Part shown: piece by piece, positions 34,576 to 44,650 of the stretch
Numbering within the stretch: the stretch's first letter is position 1
How the letters are laid out: each line of letters opens with the position of its first letter
Origin: Scenedesmus sp. ARA3
Taxonomy: Eukaryota > Chlorophyta > Chlorophyceae > Sphaeropleales > Scenedesmaceae
DNA: 64,000 bases
Assembly: GCA_004335835.1 (NCBI GenBank)
Contig: RWJK01001821.1
Location: 236,387 to 300,386, forward strand
Reading direction: 5' to 3'
The notes under the pieces: generated by a model
Told to the model about the DNA's origin: nothing
The model's input: the letters and a program-made list of their open reading frames with translations, nothing else
The model's database searches: none
Program-made: the position numbers and the translations under genes

Positions 34576-35351
34576 AGGCAACAGCCCCAGTGCTGGCATC
34601 ACCAGCAACATCGTCAGCAGCAGTGTCGGCACCAGCCGTTCATTGCCGCACCTGACGTCGACGTTGGCAAACTCGTCTTGGCCATTGTTCTCCCGGCATG
34701 CCAAGGATGTGTCGTAGATTCCGTCGACCATGTCAGCTACCGTCGAGTCATTCGGAAGGTCACCTACAGCAGTGGTATACGAGCTGTGGAAAATTTTGAA
34801 CCCGTCCAAGTCTGCGCGAATGCCCCAGGTGTGCCACAAAGAGCCATCCCCTTGATTTGGAGTCTCAAACCTCACAAACTTTCGGTAATTTAGATCAACC
34901 AGCTCGCCATAGGCCTTGAGCAGTAGCATGTGGCCCGCGTTTAAGCCATCTCTGCGAAGAGCGACAATGGCAGGGCTGTCGACCTGAAAGTGTTGCGTGC
35001 AACACTTCTCTAGAAGCCCCATGAACTAGTGTGCTGTCTAAGTAGAACTACGTAGATGGACTTTGATCCTTCGGGCATGTTACTCTGAGTCTTAGGGTAC
35101 ATGTTCGTTGGTACGTAGGCAGGGCAGGCCATGTTAACGGGCCTTCGTCCCCAAGTCCAGTATTCTTACACCAGCTCAGCTTGCCCAGCGCAAGAGAAAG
35201 AGCTTCTCATTGAACTTCCTCTTGTCTTGCGTGCCATCAGCATACCAGAAGCGGAAGTGCGCGATGATTGTGAAGCCGCCAAAGGACTCCATATTGAGTG
35301 CTACAGGGCTGAACTGCACACAGTTGCCGCTGCTGGTGCTGGCGGCAGCGC
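33917..35351 (-). CDS. Concanavalin A-like / LamG-domain protein, N-terminus not found
   Basis: Three exons join in frame on the minus strand: 35351-35185, 34983-34652 and 34004-33917 (about 195 residues, ending KYRAM-stop). The predicted chain has the alternating beta-strand look of a LamG/ConA-like lectin jelly roll: GNCVQFSPVALNMESFGGFT, IIAHFRFWY, EKLFLLRW, SPAIVALRR, GHMLLLKAYGELVDLNY, KFVRFETPNQGDGSLWHTWG, ANVDVREFSIYDRPMPDEEF. Such domains usually bind carbohydrate outside the cell, but no ligand or location is evident. The first junction needs a GC donor (TGG followed by GCAAGC); the in-frame reading through it meets a TGA. Upstream exons, including any signal peptide, should lie in 35352-36400 but could not be placed. 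It may also be a decaying gene. Confidence 0.6.
34352..34574. repeat. (CCAG)n tetranucleotide satellite with assembly gap
   Basis: Long CCAG runs are interrupted twice by CTGCAG-containing joints and by 18 undetermined bases at 34450-34467. The array fills most of an intron of the LamG-like gene. The gap shows the assembler could not size it, so true length is unknown. It stays open as Gln-Pro-Ala-Ser or Gly-Trp-Leu-Ala repeats, which is not taken as coding. Confidence 0.95.
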
Positions 35352-36450
35352 CTGCAGGCAAACAGCAGCATCAAGCACGACACTGTAAGTCCTGCAGCAT
35401 GCTGTGTGCAGTCGTGTGCATATGTATGTGTGCAGCGTTTGATGAAGATCACAGGTTCTGACGCGCCTGCCCATATGGCTGGAAGGGGGCATGCTGTGCA
35501 CAGCAGCCTGCATGTGCACGTGCAGGCAACAGGCTGGCCGGTCTCTTTTATGGGGCCAGCTTACACAGCACAAAACTGCGCACTGCAGACGTACATTGCT
35601 TCCATTAAAAGCATGCATGCTAAAAGTGCAGCCAAAACCATTGCATCGTGCGGTGACAGGTCACCCTTTGTTGCAGATGTACTTGTGCTGCAATTGTGCT
35701 GACAGCTGCGAGACTGTAGCTGTGCTGTGGACAGCAGGAGTTGCAGTTGCAGGCATTCATGAGTTCTGCTAAAACATTTGACTGTTATCGGTGAGAATGC
35801 TGAGTTGTCAGGCCTGTGTTCCAGGTGAGGACTTCTAGCCTAGAAGGTCTAGCCTAGAAGGTCTAAGCTAGGGTTGGGGCACCCCGAGTGTTTGACGGGA
35901 GATCCCATTGGTTGGGACTGCCGGCGAGTACTCGTTGAGCGTGGCTTATGAGATTTTGTCAAGTTTTCTGTATTTATACACGTGCACGAGGCACTGTCTG
36001 GCATGTAATGTTGTGGACAAGTGCCCCATCACGAAACACCATGTATGTCTGCCTAGGGCTGTCGACCTGTGTGTGTATTCTCAATCAATAGCACGTGCTG
36101 TCGTTAAGCTGCTGGCTGCTGTTCTTCAAAGGAGCATCTGAGTCTGAATAGTCGTATCTCGGCGAAAGTGGCTTGCCCAGGGACGCTGGCACGGTATGCT
36201 TGTAAAAGTACTGTTGATTTGCTGCTACATCCTTCGAAAAATGGGTTGCCTGGGCCGTTAGATCACAGCTTGTGCTTCTCCAGACTTTCCCGTCATCCTG
36301 CTGCTCCTCCTGCTGCTGCTGCTGCTCCTTGTGTTTCTCGCTTGCATGCTCACAACACCAGGTGAAATCTGTGCAGCCTCGCGCCGATATCCTGTGCATT
36401 GCACGACACCATAGTACGCCAGCAGCGCTGTCAGCTTCTGCCCATCCAAC
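35352..36450. other. Region between LamG-like gene and UDP-sugar transporter
   Basis: About 1.1 kb that should hold the missing 5' exons of the LamG-like gene and the transporter promoter. A short direct repeat of CTAGCCTAGAAGGT occurs at about 35839-35868. No exon could be assigned with support. Confidence 0.45.
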
Positions 36451-38959
36451 ATGGGGGCACAGCAACCCCACAACAGCAGCAGCAACACAGCGGCGAGCGT
36501 GTTCGCATGGCTGCTCAACGTCTCCAGTTCTGTGGCCATCGTTTTCGTCAACAAAGTGCTGATGGACCAGCGGGGCGACTATCGGTTTACTTTTGGTAAG
36601 TTCTGCTGCTTCTTGCAAACCTGCCAGGAAGCCACTTGCAGGAGTGCAGCACACTAGCATTTGCGCGCCCTCCAATGTTCTGCCTCAGCACAGCTCTGAC
36701 ATGTCTATTGCTCTGTTCTTACCTACTACTGCGTGCGTCTGTGTCCTGCAAACTTCGCAGCATGCACGCTGAGCGCCATCCACTTCCTCACAGCAGCAGC
36801 GTGCATCAAGGGTTCGCAGCTGTTCAGGCCTGCTGAAGCAGCAGCACCACGGCTGCCATGGAAAGGTGAGCAGTGCTGTGTGGGGGGACTTCACTGCAGG
36901 ATGACAATGCTTTCTGGCTCAGCTGGCTGGTTGTGGGTGCAGCTGTGCACTGTGCCTCCACATCAGCAACTTCAATGGTGTAGGGCGTACGAATTTGTAT
37001 CAGCTGCTCGCTTGTTTGCCACTGCTCTTTGACGCCAAAATCACATAAGCACTGCTCAACATATAACGTCCGCTGCTATATGCCGCTACTGCTGCTTTGC
37101 GCTGCGCAGACACCCTGATGTTTGCTGCTGTTGCTGTGGTCAGCATCGGCAGCCTCAACTTGTCATTGCTGGTCAACCCTGTGGGGCTGTATCAGGTGTG
37201 GCACAGCAGGACCCGCGCGGCCGTTGCAGCCTTGCGTACTCTGTGGTTTGGTGTGGTATGGATTGCTATGGTCTGGTATAACCCTCTCTTGTCTGGGCAA
37301 AACATACATTACAATGGCTTGTCCAGGGCATGCGTGTGCAACAGCAGCAGCCATGCTAAAGTAGCAGAAATATTTGGAGCAGGAGCAGGCATGCAGCTGC
37401 CTACATATCATTTAACGCCTGGTGTGTTGCTGCCCTGCAGGTGGCAAAGCTGCTCATCATTCCATTTGTGTGTGCTGTGGAGTTCCTGCACCCCCAGATT
37501 CAGCGGCGCTTCACTCCTTCTACAGTAGCGTGCATCGCCACAGTGGTGGTTGGTGTTGCTGTTGTGTGAGTCACCGTGCTTATGATCAGGACTGCGCAAA
37601 GATACCCCATGTACCTGGCAGGGAGGCAGGCAGCTTGCTTTGATGTCTATCAAAGGCCTGATGTACACTAGCATTCACGTCGCACGGCCTCAGACATCCC
37701 TGTCCTGCGAGCTGCCCTGTGTGCTGAGCTGTTTCTCCTGCAAGCTGCTTCACTCTCTCGTATGGCATGCTGGGTTCGGCATTTGCCTCGCCTGCACAGT
37801 CTCACGTGAAGCTTTCATGGTCCCCACCCTTGAGCATCATGCTGTGCTTTTCCCTGCAGGACTGTGAACGACCTTGGCTCAGGCTCGACAAAGCTTCTGG
37901 GCGTTATGCTGGCTGGCGTATCTGTGGTCAGCAGCGGCATGCAGCAGATCCTCTGCGGGACCATGCAGCGGCAGCACAAGCTGCAGAGCCACCAGCTGCT
38001 TGCAGCCACCTCGCCAGTGCAGGGCGCCATGCTGCTGCTGCTGGGACCCTGGGTGGATGCAGCAGTCAGCGGCAACTGGATCGGCGATTACCCAGTCACG
38101 AGCGGCGCGATGGGCGTGCTGCTGCTCAGCTGCGCGATTAGTGTGGCCGTCAACTTGAGCCAGTTCATGTGCCTGGGGCGCTTCTCAGCCGTGACCTTCC
38201 AGGTGAGCAGCATGGTTGCTCTTGTCTCTTTTTGAGGTGTCTAGGCAGCGTTGTTGGAAAGAGGGATTGATTAAGAAGGCATTGAGGCAGGTGCTGCACC
38301 TGCCGTTGAACAAAGGCGCTGTAGGAGCCTGCTCTCTCGCTGTGCGCAGAACCTGAGGCATACTGCCGCCAGCTGCCTTCACCGCGTGTGCACCTCTGCC
38401 TGCTGCAGCTGTTACGAAGTGCTGCGCCTGCGCATGGTCGAGCTCGCAAGCATCGGGTCTTTCTGCCGCCGCCTCGAATCCTGCAAATCATGCATTGCGT
38501 CTGGCGGTGCCGCTGCTGCTCCTGCTGCAGGTGCTGGGCCACACCAAGACCATCCTGGTGCTGCTGATCAGCTGGCTGGTGCTGGGTGAGGCCATGGGCT
38601 CGCGCAAGCTTGCAGGCATGGCAGTGGCAGTGGCGGGCATGGTAGCATACAGCTACTTCATGACCATGGGCGGCACAAGCGCAAAAAAGCCGGCTGTTAA
38701 CGGCAGCGACAGCCGCAGCCCTGCCCCAGGGGATGCTGAGGATGCATCAGATGCACTGGAGCTTGGGCGAGCGCGGGAGCGGCGCGGGGAGCACAAGGCC
38801 GGGGTGAAGAAGCAGCAGGCACCCTTGCAGGAGGAGGGTGACGGCTCGGATGTGCCGCTGCTGCGGGTGGTGTCGCGTGATAACGCAGAGTGGAATGGTG
38901 ATTCAGTGAAGATGGTTGTTGTGGAGCGGCCAGGCGGCTCGAAGCAGGGCAGCCGCTAG
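36451..38959 (+). CDS. UDP-sugar transporter, URGT/UXT type (DMT superfamily)
   Basis: Golgi-type nucleotide-sugar antiporter; the nearest plant groups move UDP-rhamnose, UDP-galactose or UDP-xylose for wall glycan synthesis. Exons are 36451-36595, 36761-36865, 37110-37195, 37441-37565, 37860-38202 and 38531-38959, giving 410 residues. About ten hydrophobic segments are visible. Matching family blocks are SSVAIVFVNKVLMD near the N-terminus, SIGSLNLSLLVNPVGLYQVA, GVMLAGVSVVSSGMQQILCG, SCAISVAVNLSQFMCLGRFS and TFQVLGHTKTILVL. The C-terminal tail of about 95 residues is hydrophilic, charged and longer than in land plants (usual total about 340-350). The start is the ATG opening MGAQQPHNSSSNTA. 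A TGTAA signal lies at 39354-39358. Exact sugar specificity is not readable from sequence. Confidence 0.9.
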
Positions 38960-39840
38960 CTGCTGCTGTGATGTAGTTGTGTGTTGTGAACAAAATTGCA
39001 CTAGGGAGTGCGTGGTGAGATGAAGGATGCATAATCATGGGGCCAATCAAGCCGTGGACATTCAAGCCAGTCAAGCCGTGACATGTGGGCTGGGGGTAGT
39101 TCCAAGTTGCACAGTAGTCAGGCGCGTGGCGTGCCTGGGACTGCTGGGTCTGCTGTAGCGTTAACACACATCTGTGGTACACTGAGTGCTCTCCTTGCCG
39201 CAAGGCTGGCAGCCAGGTGACAGCGCTGCTCTTTCTCACTTGTTGCGCAGCTGCCAGATGCAGTGCATGTCACCTTGGTTGTCACCCATCATGAGGAAGG
39301 TAGCACTTGTGTTGTTGGCAGTCTGCATGAAGAATGGTGTCTCTGCATGCGCCTGTAAATCTGAGTCCAGGCTGGTATGATGGGGTCTGCATCAGTTTGG
39401 CACGCGCACTACTCGGGTAGGCAGGCAGATCTACTTTGCTGTTGACCCATTGGACTATGATAGCATTCAAGGTGACAAGTAGATAACGTGCCGTCGGATT
39501 TTGCCAAGTTCATTTCTGTACTCCACATGAGATTCAGGCTGTATTGCCTGTGCAGCAGAATTGCAAAGCAGCTTTGGAGCATCAAGCATGCATGCAAAGG
39601 CTGCATCGGCAACGCCTTGCAGGCATGCGTCTGTGTATCAGACGTCGGCAACAGCGTATCTTAATCCGATCATCTACTTCACGTAGTGATATGCGCTGTC
39701 AGCGTCAGACAGCTGTCAGAGCAGGTGTCAGGTGTTGTGCTAAGCGGCAACAACGCCCTGGAAGCACTGCATAGCAGCATCTATACCTGCTCCCAACAGG
39801 ATCACTTGGACAAGGTTGAAATTCTACGATTGCCAACACC
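38960..39840. other. Intergenic between the two transporters
   Basis: About 880 bp holding the first transporter's 3' UTR and the second's promoter. No gene was seen. Confidence 0.5.
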
Positions 39841-41433
39841 ATGGGGCCTCCACGTCTAGCGGTTGCACTTTGGATTGCACTTTGGGTGAGCTTATCTGTG
39901 TCAATCATCCTTACAAACAAATACGTGTTAGGCTACACAGCTTTCCGCTTTCCATTCGTGCTGGCGCTGTGGCACATGCTACTGGCGAGCGCCAGCGCCA
40001 GGACAATGATGAAGGTGCTTGACGTGCCTGACACCATCAAGCAGCATGGCAGCAGGACCTTAAACTTGCAGCTGGCGGCGATAGGGGTGCTTTTTGGATC
40101 AGCGCTGGTGCTGGGCAACGCCAGCTTCATCTTCCTGAGTGTGCCTACAGTTCAAATGCTCAAGGTAAGCCAGCAGCAGTTAACACACCCCAGCACCGCC
40201 CAGAAGCGCAGCACAGTCCCATCATAGTCATTCCCGTGCTAAGACAGCACATATAGCGGCATGTTCTCCTTAGCAGCAGTCTGGCGGCATATGTGACAGC
40301 TGCTGCCTGCTGCTCAGTGTACGTGCAGCCTGCACATGCAGAACACAATGAACACCAGCCAATTATCTCAGGGTGCGCAGCTTGCAGATAAAGCAAAGTA
40401 GGCGCAGATTCCTCCTGCTACTGCACGCTTCATAATTGAACTTTCTTGAACCAGCAACAGGTGTTGCTGTCCACAGCAGCGCGGTTGTTGGCCACTCGCA
40501 CAAGACGCAACACGTAATACAGGCAACTGCTGTGAGGCAGGGCACAGCACACTCTGCACGCCAACACAGCATTGCTGAAACCGTTCCTGCAAGCCAAAAT
40601 CACTGCTGACACCATTCCTGCAAGCCAACACAGCACTGCTGACACCATTCCTGCTCTATTGTGGTGCTGTCCTGCAGGCTGGCGGACCAGCAACCATCTA
40701 CGTGCTTAGCATTGCTCTGGGCACAGAGTCGGCGCAGCTGCTGCAGGCACTGCGCGTGCTTGTTGTGTGCTTTGGCGTTGGCATTGCCTCGTATGGGGAT
40801 GTCACGCTGAACCTTGCTGGTCTGGTGCTGCAGCTGGGGTCGATCGTGACAGACGCCCTGCGCTGCTGCTTCCTGCAGCGCGTGCTGCAGCACAGCCAAG
40901 TTGACACCACTCCTCTGGTCACACTTGCGCATGTGGCACCTTACTCTGCAGCTGCGCTGGTGCTGCCGATGGCAGTTGTTGAGGGGCGGCGGTTGGTGCA
41001 GACATTTGATGATTGGCAGCCAGCCATTCCTGCAGTGCTGCTGAGTGGTCTGCTGGCGGCCTGCCTGAACTTTGTCGTGTTCAAGCTCATCCAGCTGACG
41101 TCTGCATTGACAACGAGCTTGTCAGGTGTCATCAAGGAGTGGGTGTGCATTCTGGTTGCGATGTATGTGTACGGCACTGTAGTGACATACATGCAGTGGG
41201 TGGGCTACAGCATTGCAATAGCTGGACTGCTCTGGTACCAATCAGGCAAGCTTGCAGCTGCGGCGGCAGCAGCTGGTGCTAAATCAGCTGATGCGGCTGC
41301 TGGTAGCTGCAGTGAAGAGAAGGCAAGGCTGATAAGCAGCAGCGGGGGAAGCACCAGTGAGGGTGGTAGCGTGAGTGGTTCTGGCAGCAGCAGTGAGCTG
41401 AAGGATATCGAGTGTGGCGGCAAGGGTAGTTAG
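39841..41433 (+). CDS. TPT-family sugar-phosphate / nucleotide-sugar translocator
   Basis: Second member of the drug/metabolite superfamily, of the triose-phosphate-translocator-like (SLC35E-related) branch; substrate unknown. Two exons, 39841-40164 and 40678-41433, give 359 residues. Hydrophobic segments include LAVALWIALWVSLSVSIILT, FVLALWHMLLASASA, LGNASFIFLSVPTVQML, VLVVCFGVGIASYGDVTLNL and GYSIAIAGLLWYQ. The family motifs TNKYVLGY near TM1 and SALTTSLSGVIKEW near TM9 are present. The last 55 or so residues are a Ser/Gly/Ala-rich cytosolic tail. It has far fewer introns than its neighbour and low sequence similarity to it, so the pair is not a recent duplication. Confidence 0.86.
40555..40672 (+). 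repeat. Short tandem repeat in TPT intron 1
   Basis: ACACCATTCCTGCAAGCC-type units recur two to three times just upstream of the real acceptor, whose GTCCTGCAG resembles the repeat core. It looks like a decayed array of acceptor copies. Confidence 0.6.
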
Positions 41434-42649
41434 ACTCTTGACAGGTGGTGCTTCCTGCAAGCAGGTGCGGGCTTGACACGCTCTGCCGTTGCAATGAAGT
41501 TATCTTGGAATAGTTTAGTTCACAACAGTGTGAGGATTGCAGCAAAGTATGTGTTGCAGCAAAGTAGGAGTGACTTGTTGCGCCAGCTGCACTGGAGCAT
41601 GGTAAGATTCCAGGGGCATGCTGCGCACTTTGAACAGCATTTAGGACTGCAGCCGTGTTTAACCTCAGTCGGCCTGCTGTTCACAGCAACATGCGGGAGT
41701 ATCTCCTGCTTGCAGCTGCAGTCAGCAGTGCCGAGCCTTGCATCTTCACTTTGACTGCATGCCATGGGCGTTGTGATGCGCCTGCAGGGCCTGCAGATGT
41801 TGCTAGCGCACTGGCCGTGCACTGGTTGTGTATTACTTAAGCAGCATACTGCTAGAGTAGAGCAGGCTAACATAATGCAGCAGGCCAAGGTGCCGTGAAG
41901 CCGATTATGCGCATACAGCACGTCCTTGCTTGCTGCGGACTTGCTTACTGCACCATTCATCCGCGCGGAGAAGTGTAGTAGTGCAGCAGGGATCAGGAGT
42001 ACCACGGCTTTGTCTGTACTTGGTATCTGCTTGTTAACACTGCTTATGTGCGCGGTTCAGATCAACCTGGGGTTCTTGCACTGCATTGTGCTGCATGAGT
42101 CGGGTTTCGCCTGCAAGTCTGGCGAGCGCCCTGACATCTTGACCAGCCGCACCTGCTGACCCTGCTAGGAGCCGCATCATGCATGGGTCTCATCTGCCGG
42201 CATGTTGTACTGCAAATGCTTCTTTTCATGTAGCATAATGTTGAACCAGCACTGTTGGTTAGCAGTATAGATCAGGGTTATGTTGGGGATCAGGTTCCAA
42301 ACCGTTGGCAGTCTATAGACCATGTGTATTCGCAAGCACGGCTGGCATGCCTGCAAGCATTGTGTCTGAGTGCCTGCTCATGGAAGCAGAGTACAACTTA
42401 GTGCGTGTTTGACATGCTTTGCTGGCCACCATTGCACGCCAGTGTGCTTCATGGAATCTTGCACACAGCATGTGCTGCAGCCGTGCCTTCCGGTTCATCA
42501 CACAGACCTCTCTCGCCTCTCTCCCTATTCAGGTGTGTGCACCTGTACAGAGCACACACATAATAGCTCTGTTCTATTGCACTGCAATTCAAAGATCCTC
42601 CAGCACAGGAAGAGACATGTGCCTTCTGCTGGCATGCTGCACATCTGCA

Positions 42650-42806
42650 GTATGCTGTATGTGTTGGTGGCTGTTCGAGCGTATCCCGACAGTTGGGCTG
42701 CTGCTTGCATCAGCCGGTACTGTTTGTTATGGTGCTGCAGGCGTTGCTTGTGCTGCTTTTGGTGTCCTGAATCAGCCACCCCCCAGCTTAGTTGGTGCGG
42801 CATGAT
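42650..42806 (+). other. Possible terminal exon of a small membrane protein
   Basis: Frame after TCTGCAG at about 42650 reads two hydrophobic helices and ends VGAA-stop. Composition fits a coding exon, but start, partner exons and family are unknown, so it may be chance. Confidence 0.2.
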
Positions 42807-44143
42807 ATGGTCAAGGCAACATCGATCGTCAACAACTAGTGGAAGAGTGTTCTGGCTGTGGCGGGCTGCTGGCAATCCAGTGCGATTTGCTGTATCAAAG
42901 AGGGAGAGCTGTGTGAATATGCATGTGCAGGAGTGCCACCATGGCAAGTGGGTTTGTCTATTACTACAGTGCTCAGCGCTACTCATGTGATAGAAGGTTT
43001 GGCCTAGAACATGATGACAGCCGCTTTGGGGCCATATTCCACACGTTAATACTATACAGTGGTGCTGTTTATTTGCAGCACGCAAATCACCAGTAAGGGC
43101 AAGTGTAGCACAGTCGTTGCACAGACATGCGTAGCACCACATGCTGGATGTGGCACCAGTACCATCATGATGCCGGCCTTGCCAATCACCGTGTGGCGTG
43201 GCATGCCAACACTTGGGCAAGCTCCCTCACATGCTAGCAGCACTCGCACTGCAAGTGCTTGCTGCCCTCCTGGTCAGACAAGCATGAGGCTCTTTCCACT
43301 GACATGTGGCGCATGTGTATGTAAAGGTTTGAGCATTGTCGCTGTATGCATATGCTCAAGATCATTGCACTTTGTTTGGCTAAAATAACTGTGGCACTTT
43401 GTGCTGCCTTTCAGCGGCATGCAAAAGCAAAGGCATAGTGGTGCATGCCAAGTCCAGCACTGCATGGTATGCTCTCTCATGAGGGTATGATGATCATCAC
43501 CTTGCCGTTGAAGCCAAAGCAACAACGCTCGGCATGTTGACTGGTGGTGTGGAGCCTCCAAATTGGGTAACAGAACGTGTTCGTACATATACATTCAAGT
43601 ATCTCCCAGGCATGACCCAGTACCATCTGCATTTCTTAAATGCCTTGGGGGGTTGTGATCTGAACTTCCCGCTGTACCTACCCTTCTACTAGTAGTACAT
43701 AGTATGTATAGTGAACCTTTCTGCCATCGATCAGGCCCTACCCCTTCAGTAAAATATGCTGAGCTGCATAGCTCTATTTACGCTTATCTAAAGGATTCTG
43801 GAAGAGGTTTTGGGTCAACAGACGTCCGAGATGGTGATGGCAGAGGTCTGTGTACATAGGGTGACTGTTCCAACACAGCTGGCACTGCTGCCACTGCTGC
43901 CACTGCATGCCCTATCTCGAGGTATGTTCAACATGTTCACGATAGGTAGCACCCAACACAAGTTGACAGTAGGTAGCCAAACTTGACTGATCATTGCCAG
44001 ATGGAGCTCAAGATCACGATTTTGCGACTCTACATGCTGCCAAGTTTTCCAACCAGTTGAAATACTCTTGCAGTCTTGCAAGCAGAGCAGAGCAGCTGCA
44101 GACATGTCAGGCCTGACACCGGTGTACTACTGTGACAGCTACC

Positions 44144-44172
44144 TAGGTCGACCTACCTGCTCGACGTCGAGC
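44144..44172. promoter_or_regulatory. Adjacent perfect palindromes upstream of the Cys-Cys protein gene
   Basis: TAGGTCGACCTA (12 bp) is followed after three bases by GCTCGACGTCGAGC (14 bp). Both are perfect and lie about 480 bp upstream of the start codon. They could be dimeric factor sites or a cruciform; function is speculative. Confidence 0.35.
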
Positions 44173-44515
44173 ACCATGCGAATCCTCCGGTGCAATACCT
44201 GCTGACTGCTGCTTCATGAGAGAGTGATACACGTGATCAATATAGCAAAATAACGTAGAAATCTCAGTTTCATACGGTCTGCGTGTCCGAGGTAGCTTGC
44301 AGTCGTGAGTTGCACGCTCCCGCCCGCCATCTCATGACAGCATGAGACGCATGAGCAGTCAGTCATCTTCGACACATTTTATTAGGGAATTAGCCGTTAG
44401 TCGGGTCTCTTCTCATTGCAGTGCATTGTATACCCTCGTGTCATGTGGTCAACTGTTATTGACCAGTGCCTGGTTTGGATTGGCACCGCTTACTCTCCCG
44501 GAAGCATTATTACAC

Positions 44516-44523
44516 TATAAAGG
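44516..44523 (+). promoter_or_regulatory. TATA box candidate
   Basis: TATAAAGG 127 bp before the ATG of the Cys-Cys protein gene, at a distance that leaves about 100 bp of leader. It is the only convincing TATA box seen in the window. Confidence 0.55.
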
Positions 44524-44650
44524 CTACTTGACGTGACACTGCACTGCATAATTACCCAACAGACAACCGAGCGGTCACAGCAACAGCAACTCGTTTAAAT
44601 CTGCTACTCGTGTTTGCCTTCGACTACGTTTGATACTGACCACGGATACT

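Larger units (their letters stand above)
41434..44515. other. Long region with no confident gene
   Basis: About 3.1 kb. The best coding hint is 42650-42806 on plus, ending in a stop, with a hydrophobic frame (IPTVGLLLASAGTVCYGAAG, VACAAFGVLNQPPP) after an acceptor-like CTGCAG; an earlier hydrophobic stretch at 41995-42100 could be a partner. No ATG, family match or joined model was found. Two palindromes lie at 44144-44172. Confidence 0.4.

Noticed and set aside
34348..35022. Gly-Trp-Leu-Ala or Gln-Pro-Ala-Ser repeat protein
   Set aside because: Translation of the CCAG satellite; it is interrupted by an assembly gap and falls in an intron.
36052..36080. Echo of the LamG-like exon start (GTCGACAGCCCT) about 1.1 kb upstream
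   Set aside because: Only about 12 bases match beyond the CAG, and spacing is far outside the range of other echoes; chance or an unrelated SalI-like palindrome is as likely.
36085..36290. Minus-strand frame (YFYKHTVPASLGKPLSPRYD) as a 5' exon of the LamG-like gene
   Set aside because: Composition is plausible but it ends in a stop without a suitable donor in phase, and no motif supports it.
36451..41433. The two transporters as a recent tandem duplication
   Set aside because: They differ in intron number and positions (six exons versus two) and share only superfamily-level motifs, so common local origin is not supported.
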